From positions 62,001 through 126,000 of the forward strand of contig JAEEJK010000068.1 of the NCBI GenBank assembly GCA_016281815.1: DNA of 64,000 bases, written 5' to 3'. The stretch's first letter is position 1; each line of letters starts with the position of its first letter. This document shows positions 8,191-16,752 of this stretch, one piece after another. The notes beneath the pieces are model-generated. The model was not told the origin of the DNA. It saw only the letters and a list, made by a program, of their open reading frames with translations, and made no database searches. The stretch is from Prevotella sp. (GTDB lineage Bacteria; Bacteroidota; Bacteroidia; Bacteroidales; Bacteroidaceae). The translations under genes and the position numbers were made by a program.

Positions 8191-9030
8191 TTATCCTAAA
8201 CTGATGTGTTCCACTTCGATTTTCTCATTGAGGAAAATGGCTGCTTTCTCAGAGAATTTTTCTGCGTTTTCTGTGGTGAGATAGCGTATGTGGCCGTTTT
8301 TGCTGCAACGCATGTCCATCTCGGGATGGCGTGACAGGTAATCACAGAGACTTCTTGCCACATACTCTCCCTGGCAGATGATACTCACGCCGCTGCGTGC
8401 ATGTTCCTTGATGACAGGATAGAGGATGGGGTAGTGGGTGCAGCCCAGGATGATGGTGTCGATTTCATTGTCGCGGCTCATCAACTGCTCCATACTTTTT
8501 TGGACAAAGAAATGGGTTCCGGGGTTGTCCGTCTCATTGTTCTCCACCAGCGGCACCCACATGGGGCATGCCTGTCCCGTCACCACAATGTCGGGAAACC
8601 GCTTTTGGATTTCCATTCCATAACTGCCGCTGCGGATGGTTCCCTCGGTGGCGAGGACACCCACATGCCGGCTTTGGGTAAGTTGTCCCATTACCTCGGC
8701 TGTGGGGATGATGATACCCAGTACGCGCCGCTGAGGGTCGAGGTGGGGGAGGTCGTTCTGTTGGATGGAGCGCAGAGCCTTGGCCGATGCCGTGTTGCAG
8801 CCCAATACCACGAGATGACAGCCCAATTCAAAGAGGTGGACGACTGCCTGACGGGTGAACTCATAGACTACATCAAAAGAGCGCGTGCCATAGGGCGCGC
8901 GCGCATTGTCTCCCAAGTAGATGTAGTCATATTCTGGCATAAGGGACCTTATGCCTCTGAGAATGGTCAGACCGCCATAACCGGAGTCAAATACTCCGAT
9001 GGGTCCGGGTAATGAGGAAAATGTGCTCAT
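8191..9030 (-). CDS. murI: Glutamate racemase
   Basis: Converts L-glutamate to D-glutamate for peptidoglycan. The 279-residue protein has the two catalytic cysteines in their conserved settings, Cys78 (LGCNTASA) and Cys197 (LGCTHYP), together with the N-terminal FDSGYGGLT loop and GDNARAPYG. Its ATG overlaps the stop of the upstream ompH gene by 4 nt (ATGA type), so it is the last gene of the envelope operon that begins near 16.3 kb. This links cell-wall precursor supply to outer-membrane assembly genes. Confidence 0.96.
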   Translation of the reverse strand: MSTFSSLPGPIGVFDSGYGGLTILRGIRSLMPEYDYIYLGDNARAPYGTRSFDVVYEFTRQAVVHLFELGCHLVVLGCNTASAKALRSIQQNDLPHLDPQRRVLGIIIPTAEVMGQLTQSRHVGVLATEGTIRSGSYGMEIQKRFPDIVVTGQACPMWVPLVENNETDNPGTHFFVQKSMEQLMSRDNEIDTIILGCTHYPILYPVIKEHARSGVSIICQGEYVARSLCDYLSRHPEMDMRCSKNGHIRYLTTENAEKFSEKAAIFLNEKIEVEHISLG

Positions 9031-9527
9031 CGCAGAGCCTCCCTTATTACCTCTGACACATCCTCACCCATCTCGGGGTTGATGTAGGGACAGGCATCGC
9101 CGTCGGTGTTGAGGATGAAGGCATAGCCTCGCTCGGCGCCAACCTTGGCAACCACATTGCCGAGTTTCTCGCGCAGAGGGGCATAGGCTTCTTTCTCAGC
9201 CTGCTTCAGCAGTTTGGCTATCTCTGCCTTGAATGCCACATTCTTCTTGAGCAGTTCCTGAAGTTCGGTCTGGCGCTTTTGGAGGATAGTGGGAGCGAAG
9301 TCGCTCTGACCCTCAAGAAATTCCTCGTATTTCCTGTTGAACTCTTCCTCTACACGTTTGGTCTCAGCATCGTATTTGTTACGCAAATCCTGGAGGTTGG
9401 TCCGGGCAATGGCATACTCGGGCATGGAGGTAAAGGCCTCCTCATAACTGAAATAGCCAAACTTCACCTGTGCTCCCGCCAAAAGCGGGAGCAACAGGGT
9501 CAGTAATAGGATGCTGAATTTCTTCAT
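9027..9527 (-). CDS. OmpH/Skp-family periplasmic chaperone, copy c
   Basis: A 166-residue secreted protein with signal peptide (about 1-19) and the OmpH/Skp layout: a short N-terminal strand (VKFGYFSYEEAFTSMPEYA), a long charged coiled-coil (about 45-125) and a C-terminal strand region (GYAFILNTDGDACPYINPE). Skp-type trimers hold unfolded outer-membrane proteins in the periplasm. It is the third of three paralogues between bamA and murI and overlaps the murI start by 4 nt. Confidence 0.88.
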   Translation of the reverse strand: MKKFSILLLTLLLPLLAGAQVKFGYFSYEEAFTSMPEYAIARTNLQDLRNKYDAETKRVEEEFNRKYEEFLEGQSDFAPTILQKRQTELQELLKKNVAFKAEIAKLLKQAEKEAYAPLREKLGNVVAKVGAERGYAFILNTDGDACPYINPEMGEDVSEVIREALR

Positions 9528-9546
9528 ATTGATGGCGTTGTTTGCT

Positions 9547-9576
9547 CCCCCCTCCTTCGGAGGGGATGGGGGAGGT
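9547..9576. repeat. C/G-rich palindromic repeat after ompH copy b
   Basis: In the sense of the operon: CCTCCCCCATCCCCTCCGAA followed by GGAGGGG. The CCCCTCCGAAGGAGGGG core is a perfect inverted repeat around CG. It starts about 3 nt after the stop of the preceding gene. Only one copy is visible in the window. It could act as a transcript-stabilising hairpin between ompH copies b and c. Confidence 0.6.
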
Positions 9577-9578
9577 TT

Positions 9579-10076
9579 TTACTTCATCTTGGCCAACTGA
9601 GCCTTCACCTCAGAGGTGAGGTCCTTGCTGATCGTATCGTTGATGTAGAGCACGCTGCCGGTCTCCATCACGTACACATAACCGCCGGTCTTGCCCACGG
9701 TCTCAATGGCCTGGCGCACCTTGGTGAAAATGGGCTGCAACTTATCCTGCTGGGCTTTCTGGAACTCCTGCTGGTTTTGCTGGGCCTGCTGTTGGATGCG
9801 GGTATACATCTCCTGGAGTTTGGCTTCCTGCTCCTGCTGCTGAGTGGCGTTCATCGAACTCTTCTTCTTGTCGTAGTCATCAGCCAGACGTTGAAGTTCT
9901 TCCTGGGAAGCCTTCAACTCATTCTCGTATTGCTTGCCTACAGCCTCAATCTCGCCGTTGGCACGGGCGAACTCAGGCAGTGACTGAATGATGGCTTGTG
10001 TATCAACATGTCCGAACTTCTGGGCGAAAGCCACCATGGGAGCGAACAACATCAGCATTAAAAAAACTTTTTTCAT
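9579..10076 (-). CDS. OmpH/Skp-family periplasmic chaperone, copy b
   Basis: A 165-residue secreted protein: signal peptide (about 1-18, MKKVFLMLMLFAPMVAFAQ), N-terminal strand KFGHVDTQAIIQSLPEFA, a very Gln/Glu/Lys-rich coiled-coil (about 45-120, with QQAQQNQQEFQ), and a C-terminal GGYVYVMETGSVLYIND strand. Same fold and presumed role as copies a and c, in tandem on the minus strand. The 160-bp gap to copy a holds no gene. Confidence 0.9.
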   Translation of the reverse strand: MKKVFLMLMLFAPMVAFAQKFGHVDTQAIIQSLPEFARANGEIEAVGKQYENELKASQEELQRLADDYDKKKSSMNATQQQEQEAKLQEMYTRIQQQAQQNQQEFQKAQQDKLQPIFTKVRQAIETVGKTGGYVYVMETGSVLYINDTISKDLTSEVKAQLAKMK

Positions 10077-10194
10077 TTCTCTTTGTTTAAATTGTTATAT
10101 AATGTTTGTTTTGATATCTGTTGGCGACATCTTCACTTGTGACATCAGATTGGAAAAAACGTTTAATCTCAGCGTGAAATAATAACGATTTTTT

Positions 10195-10232
10195 AGGAGT
10201 CTGAAGAGTCAGCAAGTCAGACGGTGCGACAA
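10195..10232. repeat. GTCTGAC-type tract after ompH copy a
   Basis: In the operon sense the sequence reads GTCTGACTTGCTGACTCTTC then AGACTCC: degenerate ~9-bp units of the type also seen at 28.98 kb and 30.34 kb. It lies just downstream of the stop of ompH copy a. Confidence 0.45.
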
Positions 10233-10236
10233 GGGA

Positions 10237-10752
10237 TTACTGGTAGGAGTAGCCGAGTTTGTCGAGCACCTCGTTGCTGATGTCGATTTTCGGCGAACCG
10301 AAAATAATGCCGGCATTGCTGGCGCGGTCGAGTACCAATGAGTAACCACGGAGTTCGGAGATGTCCTTCACGGCGGTGTAGATCTCCTCCTGGATGGGTC
10401 CCATGAGGCTCTCACGCTTCTTGAAAAGTTCACCCTCGGGACCGAAATACTTGCGCTTCAGGTCGCTGGCTTCCTTTTCCTTGCTCATGATGTCTTCCTG
10501 GCGCTTTTTCTTCTGGTCTTGGGAGAGGAACACCACCTCGTTCTGATAATTCTTATACATCGTGGCGGCTTCCGTATTCAGGGCCTCAACCTCAGCCTGC
10601 CATTTCTTTGACACCTGATTGAGTTGCTCATTGGCACGCTCGTAGGCAGGGATGTTCTTGAGAATATAATCCATGTCAATCAGCACAAATTTCTGTGCGC
10701 TGGCCGTCAGCGCCATCAGCGCCATCAGGCTCATAAGGACCACCTTTTTCAT
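10237..10752 (-). CDS. OmpH/Skp-family periplasmic chaperone, copy a
   Basis: A 171-residue secreted protein with signal peptide (MKKVVLMSLMALMALTASAQ), N-terminal FVLIDMDYILKNIPAYERA, a charged coiled-coil (about 45-125) and a C-terminal strand (GYSLVLDRASNAGIIFGSP). It follows bamA directly. The bamA-skp order is conserved in many Gram-negatives, where Skp hands outer-membrane proteins to the BAM complex. Confidence 0.9.
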   Translation of the reverse strand: MKKVVLMSLMALMALTASAQKFVLIDMDYILKNIPAYERANEQLNQVSKKWQAEVEALNTEAATMYKNYQNEVVFLSQDQKKKRQEDIMSKEKEASDLKRKYFGPEGELFKKRESLMGPIQEEIYTAVKDISELRGYSLVLDRASNAGIIFGSPKIDISNEVLDKLGYSYQ

Positions 10753-10780
10753 ATCTTTGTCTGTTTTAAATGAATAAAGT

Positions 10781-10805
10781 CAATTTTCAATTTTCAATTT
10801 TCAAT
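10781..10805 (-). repeat. TTGAAAA heptamer tract after bamA
   Basis: About 3.5 units of TTTTCAA on the plus strand (TTGAAAA in the gene sense), beginning 4 nt after the bamA stop TAA. Same family and orientation relative to the gene as at xerD, the flippase gene and yidD. Confidence 0.8.
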
Positions 10806-10809
10806 CTGC

Positions 10810-13425
10810 TTAGAATTCCTGTCCGAGCACGAAGTGGAACTGCGAACCGCCTTTCCTGCCCCATACGGTGTCGAAGCCATAGGCCCAGTCGATACCCATC
10901 AGACCCACCATCGGGAGGAAGATACGCACACCGGCACCTGCAGAGCGCTTCAGTTCGAAGGGGTTGAACTTCTTCGGGTCGGTCCAGGCATTACCTGCCT
11001 CAAGGAAACCAAGGCCGTAGATGGTGGTGTTGCCCAGCAGGAACGGATAGCGGAGTTCGAGAGAGAAGCGGTCGTAGGCATATCCGGCTGCTCCCGAGGG
11101 GGTGAGCGAACCATTGTCGTAACCACGCAGACCGATGGTTTCCTCTGCATAACCGGTGGAGTAACCGCTCATGCCGTCGCCGCCCACGTAGAAGGTCTCA
11201 AAGGGCGACTTCTTGTATTTGTTGTAGTATCCGAGGATACCCAGTTCTACTCTTGTGGAGAGCACGAAGCACTTGTTGCCGCCAGTCAGCGCGGTGTAGG
11301 TGCGTGACTTGAACTTCCACTTGTGATATTCTATCCAGCGGTATTTCTCTTGCTGCTCTTGGGTGTAGGTGGCAGAGCGGTAGTCGGTGGCAAGATATTG
11401 GTAGTCTTTCTTGTCCCAGGCCGACCATGGCGGGGTGATGGTGACCGAAGCAGAGAATTCCGAACCGCGGCGTGGGAAGAGTTGGTTGTCGGTCGAGGTG
11501 CGGTTGAGGCCGATATTCAGGTAGAGGTTGTTGCAGTTGCCGGAAGTGACGAGGAAGTAGTTCCAGTTCTTGAGCATATACCTTGTGAAACCGAGCGAGA
11601 GCGAGAGTGAGAAGTAGTCGTCGGGCCAGCGGAGGCGCTTGCCCCATCCGAGCGAGACACCGAGCAACTTCACGTATTTGTCGGGGTCATAGTAACTCTC
11701 GTAGTTGTTGTAGTAACTGCTGCCATAGCCGCCGTAGAGATAGTTGTAGTAACTATACCGGTATGCAGAGTTGTAATAGGTGCTTGAGATGTCGGTCTGT
11801 TTTGAATAGTAGGCACCCACGCTGAAGTGGATGGGGCGCTTGCCGCCAAACCATTCGGTGGAGTAGGAGGCATTGTACGACTGATAGTAGGTGCCGTTGG
11901 TCTGTGCGCCGATAGAGAGCACCTCACCGTCACCGATAGGCATGATGCCACGGTGTTCGCGGTTTTTGTTGAACAGGTTGCGGATGGAGAAGTTGTTGAG
12001 TTTCAGACCGACGCGCCCGATGACGCCTGTCTGGCCCCAGCCGAGTGAGAACTCTATCTGGTCGTTGGATTTCTGTTCCAGATTGTAGTTGATGTCCACG
12101 GTGCCGTCCTCATAGTTGGGCTCTACCTTCGGGTCGATTTTCTCTGGGTCGAAATGCCCCATGGAGGCGAGTTCGCGGGCGGAGCGCTGCAGCGCATCTT
12201 TTGAGAAAAGGTCGCCGGGCTTTGTGCGCAGTTCGCGGCGCACCACGTTCTCATACAGTCGGTCGTTGCCGTTGATGCGCACATGGTTGATGTGGGCCTG
12301 GGTGCCCTCGGTGATACGCATCTCCAGGTCGATGGAGTCACCCACGATGTTCACCTCAGTGGGTTCGAGCCTGTAGAACAGATAACCGTGGTTCCAGTAT
12401 TCGTTGCCTACGGCATCCTCGTCCTCAGTGAGGCGCTTGTTGAGTTGTTTCTGGTTGTAGACATCGCCCTTGCTCATACCCAGTATGCGGCTGAGGTAAT
12501 CGGTGGTGTAGACGGTGTTGCCCACCCAGTTGATGTTGCGCAGGTAGTATTTCTGTCCCTCATCCACCTTGACGTACACGTTGACGTGTTTCTCGTCGGC
12601 GTTCCACACGCTGTCCTCGAGGATGGTGGCATCACGGAAGCCGTACTCGTTGTATTTGTCGATGAGTTTCTGCTTGTCTTCCTTCCACCGTTCGGGGGTG
12701 AATTTCTTCGACTTGAAGATGTTGGCGAATTTCCCTGCCTCGTGGGTCTTGGCAAAAGCACCTTTGGAGAAGAATCCGCCTTTGAGTTTCTTGTCGTTGA
12801 GTTGGTCATTGCCGTCGATGATGATCTGCCTCACGCGCATCTTCTCTTTCTTGTCTACCTCGAAGTCGAGGATGACTTGGTTTTTGTTGGTCACATCATC
12901 GCGTTGCGTGATGTTGATTTCGGCATTCTTGTAGCCTTTGTCATCAAAATATTTCTTGGCAAGGATTCGTGCGCGGTCGAGGACGTTGGGGGTGACGGGG
13001 TTGCCCTTGAGCAGGCCCAGTTTGTTCTCCATGTCCTCACGCTCCGATTTCTTCAGTCCGATGTAGTTGATGTTCGACACCCTGGGCCTGACGCTGAGGG
13101 TGATGTGCAGGTAGATGTTTTCTCCCACGATGGAGTCGGCAGATATGGCGACTTGTGAGAACAGACCGTGCCGCCAGTATTTTTTCACGGCATCGGTGAT
13201 GTCGTTGCCTGGAACAGTGATTGTGCTGCCTACGGTGAGTCCGGAGATGCCGGTCAGCATGAAGTCCTCGTATCCCTCCACACCGGAAACGTTGATGCCG
13301 CCCACGGTGTAGGTTCTTGGTATGCCGGCATACGAGATGTCGGGATTGATGATTTTCTCCTGTGCAGTGGCGTTGCCGACAGCGGCGAATGCCAAGGCCA
13401 CAAGGAAATGCCTGAAATATCTCAT
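10810..13425 (-). CDS. bamA: Outer membrane protein assembly factor BamA
   Basis: Central component of the BAM complex that folds beta-barrel proteins into the outer membrane. The 871-residue precursor has a signal peptide (about 1-21), an N-terminal series of POTRA repeats (about 25-440; for example VRQIIIDGNDQLNDKKL and NHVRINGNDRLYENVVRREL) and a C-terminal 16-strand barrel with Tyr-rich segments (about 480-600). The final residue is the Phe typical of outer-membrane barrels. It lies between uppS (16 nt upstream) and three skp-like genes, the usual envelope cluster of Bacteroidales. Confidence 0.96.
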   Translation of the reverse strand: MRYFRHFLVALAFAAVGNATAQEKIINPDISYAGIPRTYTVGGINVSGVEGYEDFMLTGISGLTVGSTITVPGNDITDAVKKYWRHGLFSQVAISADSIVGENIYLHITLSVRPRVSNINYIGLKKSEREDMENKLGLLKGNPVTPNVLDRARILAKKYFDDKGYKNAEINITQRDDVTNKNQVILDFEVDKKEKMRVRQIIIDGNDQLNDKKLKGGFFSKGAFAKTHEAGKFANIFKSKKFTPERWKEDKQKLIDKYNEYGFRDATILEDSVWNADEKHVNVYVKVDEGQKYYLRNINWVGNTVYTTDYLSRILGMSKGDVYNQKQLNKRLTEDEDAVGNEYWNHGYLFYRLEPTEVNIVGDSIDLEMRITEGTQAHINHVRINGNDRLYENVVRRELRTKPGDLFSKDALQRSARELASMGHFDPEKIDPKVEPNYEDGTVDINYNLEQKSNDQIEFSLGWGQTGVIGRVGLKLNNFSIRNLFNKNREHRGIMPIGDGEVLSIGAQTNGTYYQSYNASYSTEWFGGKRPIHFSVGAYYSKQTDISSTYYNSAYRYSYYNYLYGGYGSSYYNNYESYYDPDKYVKLLGVSLGWGKRLRWPDDYFSLSLSLGFTRYMLKNWNYFLVTSGNCNNLYLNIGLNRTSTDNQLFPRRGSEFSASVTITPPWSAWDKKDYQYLATDYRSATYTQEQQEKYRWIEYHKWKFKSRTYTALTGGNKCFVLSTRVELGILGYYNKYKKSPFETFYVGGDGMSGYSTGYAEETIGLRGYDNGSLTPSGAAGYAYDRFSLELRYPFLLGNTTIYGLGFLEAGNAWTDPKKFNPFELKRSAGAGVRIFLPMVGLMGIDWAYGFDTVWGRKGGSQFHFVLGQEF

Positions 13426-13441
13426 TCTTTATGTTTGTTTC

Positions 13442-14182
13442 TTATGCGTTATCGTCCTCTACCTGTGCCTCAGTTTTGCCAAACCGTCTTTGGCGGCTTT
13501 GGAAGACACGGATGGCCTCATGCAGGTCTTCCTCCATGAAGTTGGGCCAATAGGTGTCGCAGAAGTACAGTTCACTGTATGCTATCTGCCACAGCAGGTA
13601 GTTGGACACCCTCACCTCGGCGCCTGTCCGGATGAGCAGGTCGGGGTCGGGCATGAAATTGGTCACCAGGTTTTGGGATATCATTTGCTCGTCGATGTCT
13701 TCGGGATTGATGATCCCCGCCTTCACCTGTTCTGCGATAAGTTTGGTGGCACGTGTGATTTCCCAGCGCGATGAGTAACTCAGAGCCACCACCATCTGCA
13801 TGGCGGTGTTGGCTGCGGTGTGGTCCATCGTCTCCTGCAGTTTGTCCTGCACGTCCTGGGGCAGTCGCTCTATCTCTCCCACGACACGGAACCTCACGTT
13901 GTTCTTCATGAAGATCTCGTCCTCGAGGGATGACAGCACGAGGCTCATCAGAGAGGCGATCTCATCGGTGGGACGGTTCCAGTTTTCCGTGGAGAAGGTG
14001 TAGAGGGTGAGGAACTTCACGCCGAGGCGGGTGCACTCTGAGGTGATGCGCCTGACGGTGTCGACGCCTGCCTGGTGTCCGAAACTGCGGGGCTTTCCCT
14101 GCTCCAGTGCCCAGCGTCCGTTGCCGTCCATGATGATGGCGATGTGCTGGGGAATGCGGTTGGGATCCAAATTATTCATCAT
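13442..14182 (-). CDS. uppS: Isoprenyl (undecaprenyl) diphosphate synthase
   Basis: Makes undecaprenyl diphosphate, the lipid carrier for peptidoglycan and O-antigen, by cis-condensation of isopentenyl diphosphate. The 246-residue protein has the signature [13 protein letters not shown] with catalytic Asp19, the [14 protein letters not shown] segment and the C-terminal [19 protein letters not shown] motif (the family usually has GGE-RISN here, a minor deviation). The start overlaps the end of the PorG-like gene by 11 nt. The second Met is an equally possible start. Confidence 0.95.
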   Translation of the reverse strand: MMNNLDPNRIPQHIAIIMDGNGRWALEQGKPRSFGHQAGVDTVRRITSECTRLGVKFLTLYTFSTENWNRPTDEIASLMSLVLSSLEDEIFMKNNVRFRVVGEIERLPQDVQDKLQETMDHTAANTAMQMVVALSYSSRWEITRATKLIAEQVKAGIINPEDIDEQMISQNLVTNFMPDPDLLIRTGAEVRVSNYLLWQIAYSELYFCDTYWPNFMEEDLHEAIRVFQSRQRRFGKTEAQVEDDNA

Positions 14183-14852
14183 CGTTGTGACATGTTCTGC
14201 ATTTGGCCATGAAACTGTAGGTGATGGTCACCTCCAGGGCTGAATAGCAGTCGGTGTTTTTAAACAGACCGCTGCTTTTGATAAGGTAGGGGTCGGCGCG
14301 TCCGTCAAGTTTGTCGCTCAGTGAGAAGTGGATATTCCATTCCACACCGAGGTTGAGGCGGTCGGCCAACTTGTATTTCACACCTGCGCCGATGGGCAGG
14401 TTGGCGGTGAAGACGTTCTCGTCGTCTGTCTTTGCAAAAGTGGCTCCCAGGCCGATGGCGACAAAGGGTGTCAGTCGCTTGGCACCGCGGTAGTCGCGTC
14501 CCGTGCCGTAGGGCCAGAAGTTATATTCGTAGGTGGCACTGAGGTCACCCATCAAGTTGCTGAACTCATAGGGTGTCTCTTTCATTCCCGGGTAGTAGGT
14601 CTCGACATCTTTGGATGAACCTTTCAGTTTGCCCACTCCCAAGTGGAGACGGAACCCGTGGTAGGGATTGATGTTTCGGCGGAGCACTGCGGCGGCCATG
14701 GGCTGTCCGATCTTTAGTATGCTGCCGTTGAAGTCGCCTTCGTAGGTGAGCATTCCCAGTCCGCCTCCTATCTCCATACGGTACTCCACGTCGCCCTGCG
14801 CGTATGTCAGGGTAGGTAGGAGCATCAGTAGCAGGAGGATCGGCTGTCTCAT
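14172..14852 (-). CDS. PorG-like outer-membrane beta-barrel protein (DUF6089)
   Basis: A 226-residue secreted protein with signal peptide (about 1-19) and alternating strands consistent with a small barrel ([71 protein letters not shown]). The resemblance is to DUF6089/PorG proteins, which in Bacteroidetes sit next to uppS and bamA; PorG is linked to type IX secretion in Porphyromonas. No other T9SS gene is visible here, so that role is only inferred. It lies 13 nt after the DUF6242-like gene and overlaps uppS. Confidence 0.8.
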   Translation of the reverse strand: MRQPILLLLMLLPTLTYAQGDVEYRMEIGGGLGMLTYEGDFNGSILKIGQPMAAAVLRRNINPYHGFRLHLGVGKLKGSSKDVETYYPGMKETPYEFSNLMGDLSATYEYNFWPYGTGRDYRGAKRLTPFVAIGLGATFAKTDDENVFTANLPIGAGVKYKLADRLNLGVEWNIHFSLSDKLDGRADPYLIKSSGLFKNTDCYSALEVTITYSFMAKCRTCHNDDE

Positions 14853-14865
14853 GATGTGCTGCGGT

Positions 14866-16281
14866 TTACTCAGTGAAGGATGTCTGGTTTTTGCTTTGAT
14901 TGTCGCCGCTCAATCGTCCGCGCCATGCAATGCCGGTCTCGCTGCAGATAAGCCAGATGTAGTTTTGGCTGTCGACCGTCATGGCGAACGTGTTTCCGCA
15001 GGCGAAGTTGTCGGGCAACTTGTAGGACGTGCTTGTCAGCCATAACACACCGCCATCATTGCTTTGGTAGAAGTGCTGGAACGCAGGAGTATGGCAGGCT
15101 CCTATGCCCTGGCCTCCTGCCGCGAGGATGCATCCGTTGTATGCAACCGCTGACAAGGAAGTGAGGCGGGGCAGTGCCGATGAGAGTTGGTCGTCGCTGC
15201 TGACATACATCCATGGCTCGTCTTTGTCTTTTTGATCGATCACTTTGTTCCACACATGTGCCCTGACATCATCGACATAGAAGTTGGCGTCTCTGTTGCC
15301 GATGAAGATTGCATTTTCCACTGATGTGTTGACCTTGGAGGGCAACCGGCAGAAAGACATCTCATCGGTGGGGAGGAGTGTTCCGTAGTCGTCGAGTATT
15401 TCCGTTTCCCAGGTGGCACCCTCATCGTCGGAACGTTCGATGCCTTCGCTGACGAGGGCAAAGAGATGATTCTTTGTGGCACCTATCAGTTTGCCGGGGC
15501 AGGTCTCACCGCTCTGGTCCCAGTGGATGCCATCTTTGGAGTAGAAGATGCTGCCTGAGATATTGATATATATCTTCTCTTCGTTGGCCACCAGATTCTC
15601 ACAGGCGTTGAAGGGAACGGCGATGCCGAGATCCCATGTTTCGAGTCTCCAGTCTGCTGTGTTGCTTTCCTCGCAGGAGAAAATGGCGCCTTCCTCGTCA
15701 TACCCGACGAAGACGATGATACGTCCGTTCAGAGAAAAGGCTTTCATGTTCTTTGCCTTGGCAAAGGCATCCATGGTGCTGGTAGCGCGCCAGAGGAAGG
15801 AGTCGGGCTTTTCCTGATGGACGTTGACGTTGACAGTATAACTGACACGATTGGTGCCGTCAAGGGAATTGACATAGATGGTGCGGGGCACGGAGAAGTC
15901 GACGGAGTCTTTGCTGTTGTAATAGAAGAGCGAGTCGCTGATCATGCTTTTCAGTGTCACCACGCCGGAGTTCTTGCTTGTGATGGTGCAGAGCACTTTT
16001 TTCACGTTTGTGCCGTAGGGGAGTGAGTCGGGGTTGTAGATCTGATGGTTGATCTGGTCGATGTAGAATTTGTAACTGGCACCTGCCACGGTGGCATTGT
16101 ATGTGCTGTCGCTGCCGTTTTTGGCCTTTGTGGTCATCGGTCTGGTAAGGTTGCCGAGGGTGAAGGCGGTGATAGCCGCGTCTTTGGGATAAGAGGTGTC
16201 GAGGTCATCGTCTTTCAGACATGAGGAAAGGAAGAGGACAACCGACAGCATGATAGCACAAGCCGAAAAGTATCTTTTCAT
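14866..16281 (-). CDS. DUF6242-like lipoprotein
   Basis: A 471-residue predicted lipoprotein heading the envelope operon. The signal peptide ends in a lipobox (LFLSSC, Cys21). A ~100-residue Ig-like domain follows (strands ending in RVSYTVNVNVH), then a ~300-residue region with repeated W-x-x-D and SxDG/SxDxG motifs (YSKDGIHWDQSGE, RSDDEGATWETE, YQSNDGGVLWLT) typical of a beta-propeller of the BNR/sialidase type. I do not know its function. Position beside porG, uppS and bamA is conserved in Bacteroidales as far as I recall. The start is placed at the signal peptide. Confidence 0.72.
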   Translation of the reverse strand: MKRYFSACAIMLSVVLFLSSCLKDDDLDTSYPKDAAITAFTLGNLTRPMTTKAKNGSDSTYNATVAGASYKFYIDQINHQIYNPDSLPYGTNVKKVLCTITSKNSGVVTLKSMISDSLFYYNSKDSVDFSVPRTIYVNSLDGTNRVSYTVNVNVHQEKPDSFLWRATSTMDAFAKAKNMKAFSLNGRIIVFVGYDEEGAIFSCEESNTADWRLETWDLGIAVPFNACENLVANEEKIYINISGSIFYSKDGIHWDQSGETCPGKLIGATKNHLFALVSEGIERSDDEGATWETEILDDYGTLLPTDEMSFCRLPSKVNTSVENAIFIGNRDANFYVDDVRAHVWNKVIDQKDKDEPWMYVSSDDQLSSALPRLTSLSAVAYNGCILAAGGQGIGACHTPAFQHFYQSNDGGVLWLTSTSYKLPDNFACGNTFAMTVDSQNYIWLICSETGIAWRGRLSGDNQSKNQTSFTE

Positions 16282-16497
16282 TCGTTTATTTTTATTGGGT
16301 TTCAAGGCACCACACACCTGCTCCTTGCTCTGCGTGGGGCGCAGAAATAAAGAGCAGAGGCCGTGGCACCTGCCTAATTGGGTGCAAATTTAATCAGAAT
16401 TCCGCAAATATAAACGTGTTTTCCCGTGTTTATTATGTAATTTATTGATTATTGAGGATTTTTTAATAAAAATATTCAACTTCTGACAGTTGATGAA

Positions 16498-16735
16498 TGG
16501 AGTTTAGTTGTTAAATGGAGATTAGTTGCTAAATGGAGTTTAGGAGTTTAGGAGTTTAGTTTTTAAAAGGAGTTTAGGAGTTTAGGAGATTAGGAGTTTA
16601 GACAATAGAACAGATTGCACCTCGTCAGTAGAGGCTGATGATTTGCAAGAGTAATGTCTAAACTCCTAAACTTCTACACTCCTAAACTCCCAATCTTCTA
16701 ATCTCCTAATCTCCTAAACTCCTAAACTCCTCTTA
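16498..16735. repeat. GGAGTTTA inverted element E3 (complete)
   Basis: Left arm of octamers (GGAGTTTA, partly decayed from 16498) to 16600, 12-bp inverted repeat GGAGTTTAGACA (16593-16604) and TGTCTAAACTCC (16655-16666), then a right arm of TAAACTCC-type octamers to 16730. The 50-bp interior contains ATAGAACAGATT and GATTTGCAAGAGTAA, shared with E4 and E7. It lies about 20 nt downstream of the S46 peptidase stop (minus sense). The remainder of the 471-bp gap (16282-16497) shows only AT-rich sequence with two possible -7 boxes for the upstream lipoprotein gene (16385-16392, 16405-16412, minus strand). Confidence 0.85.
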
Positions 16736-16752
16736 TGGGTTGAAGAGTATTC

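Noticed and set aside
12283..13158. 291-codon plus-strand frame opposite bamA
   Set aside because: Antisense shadow; Val/Leu-rich composition follows from the complementary codons.
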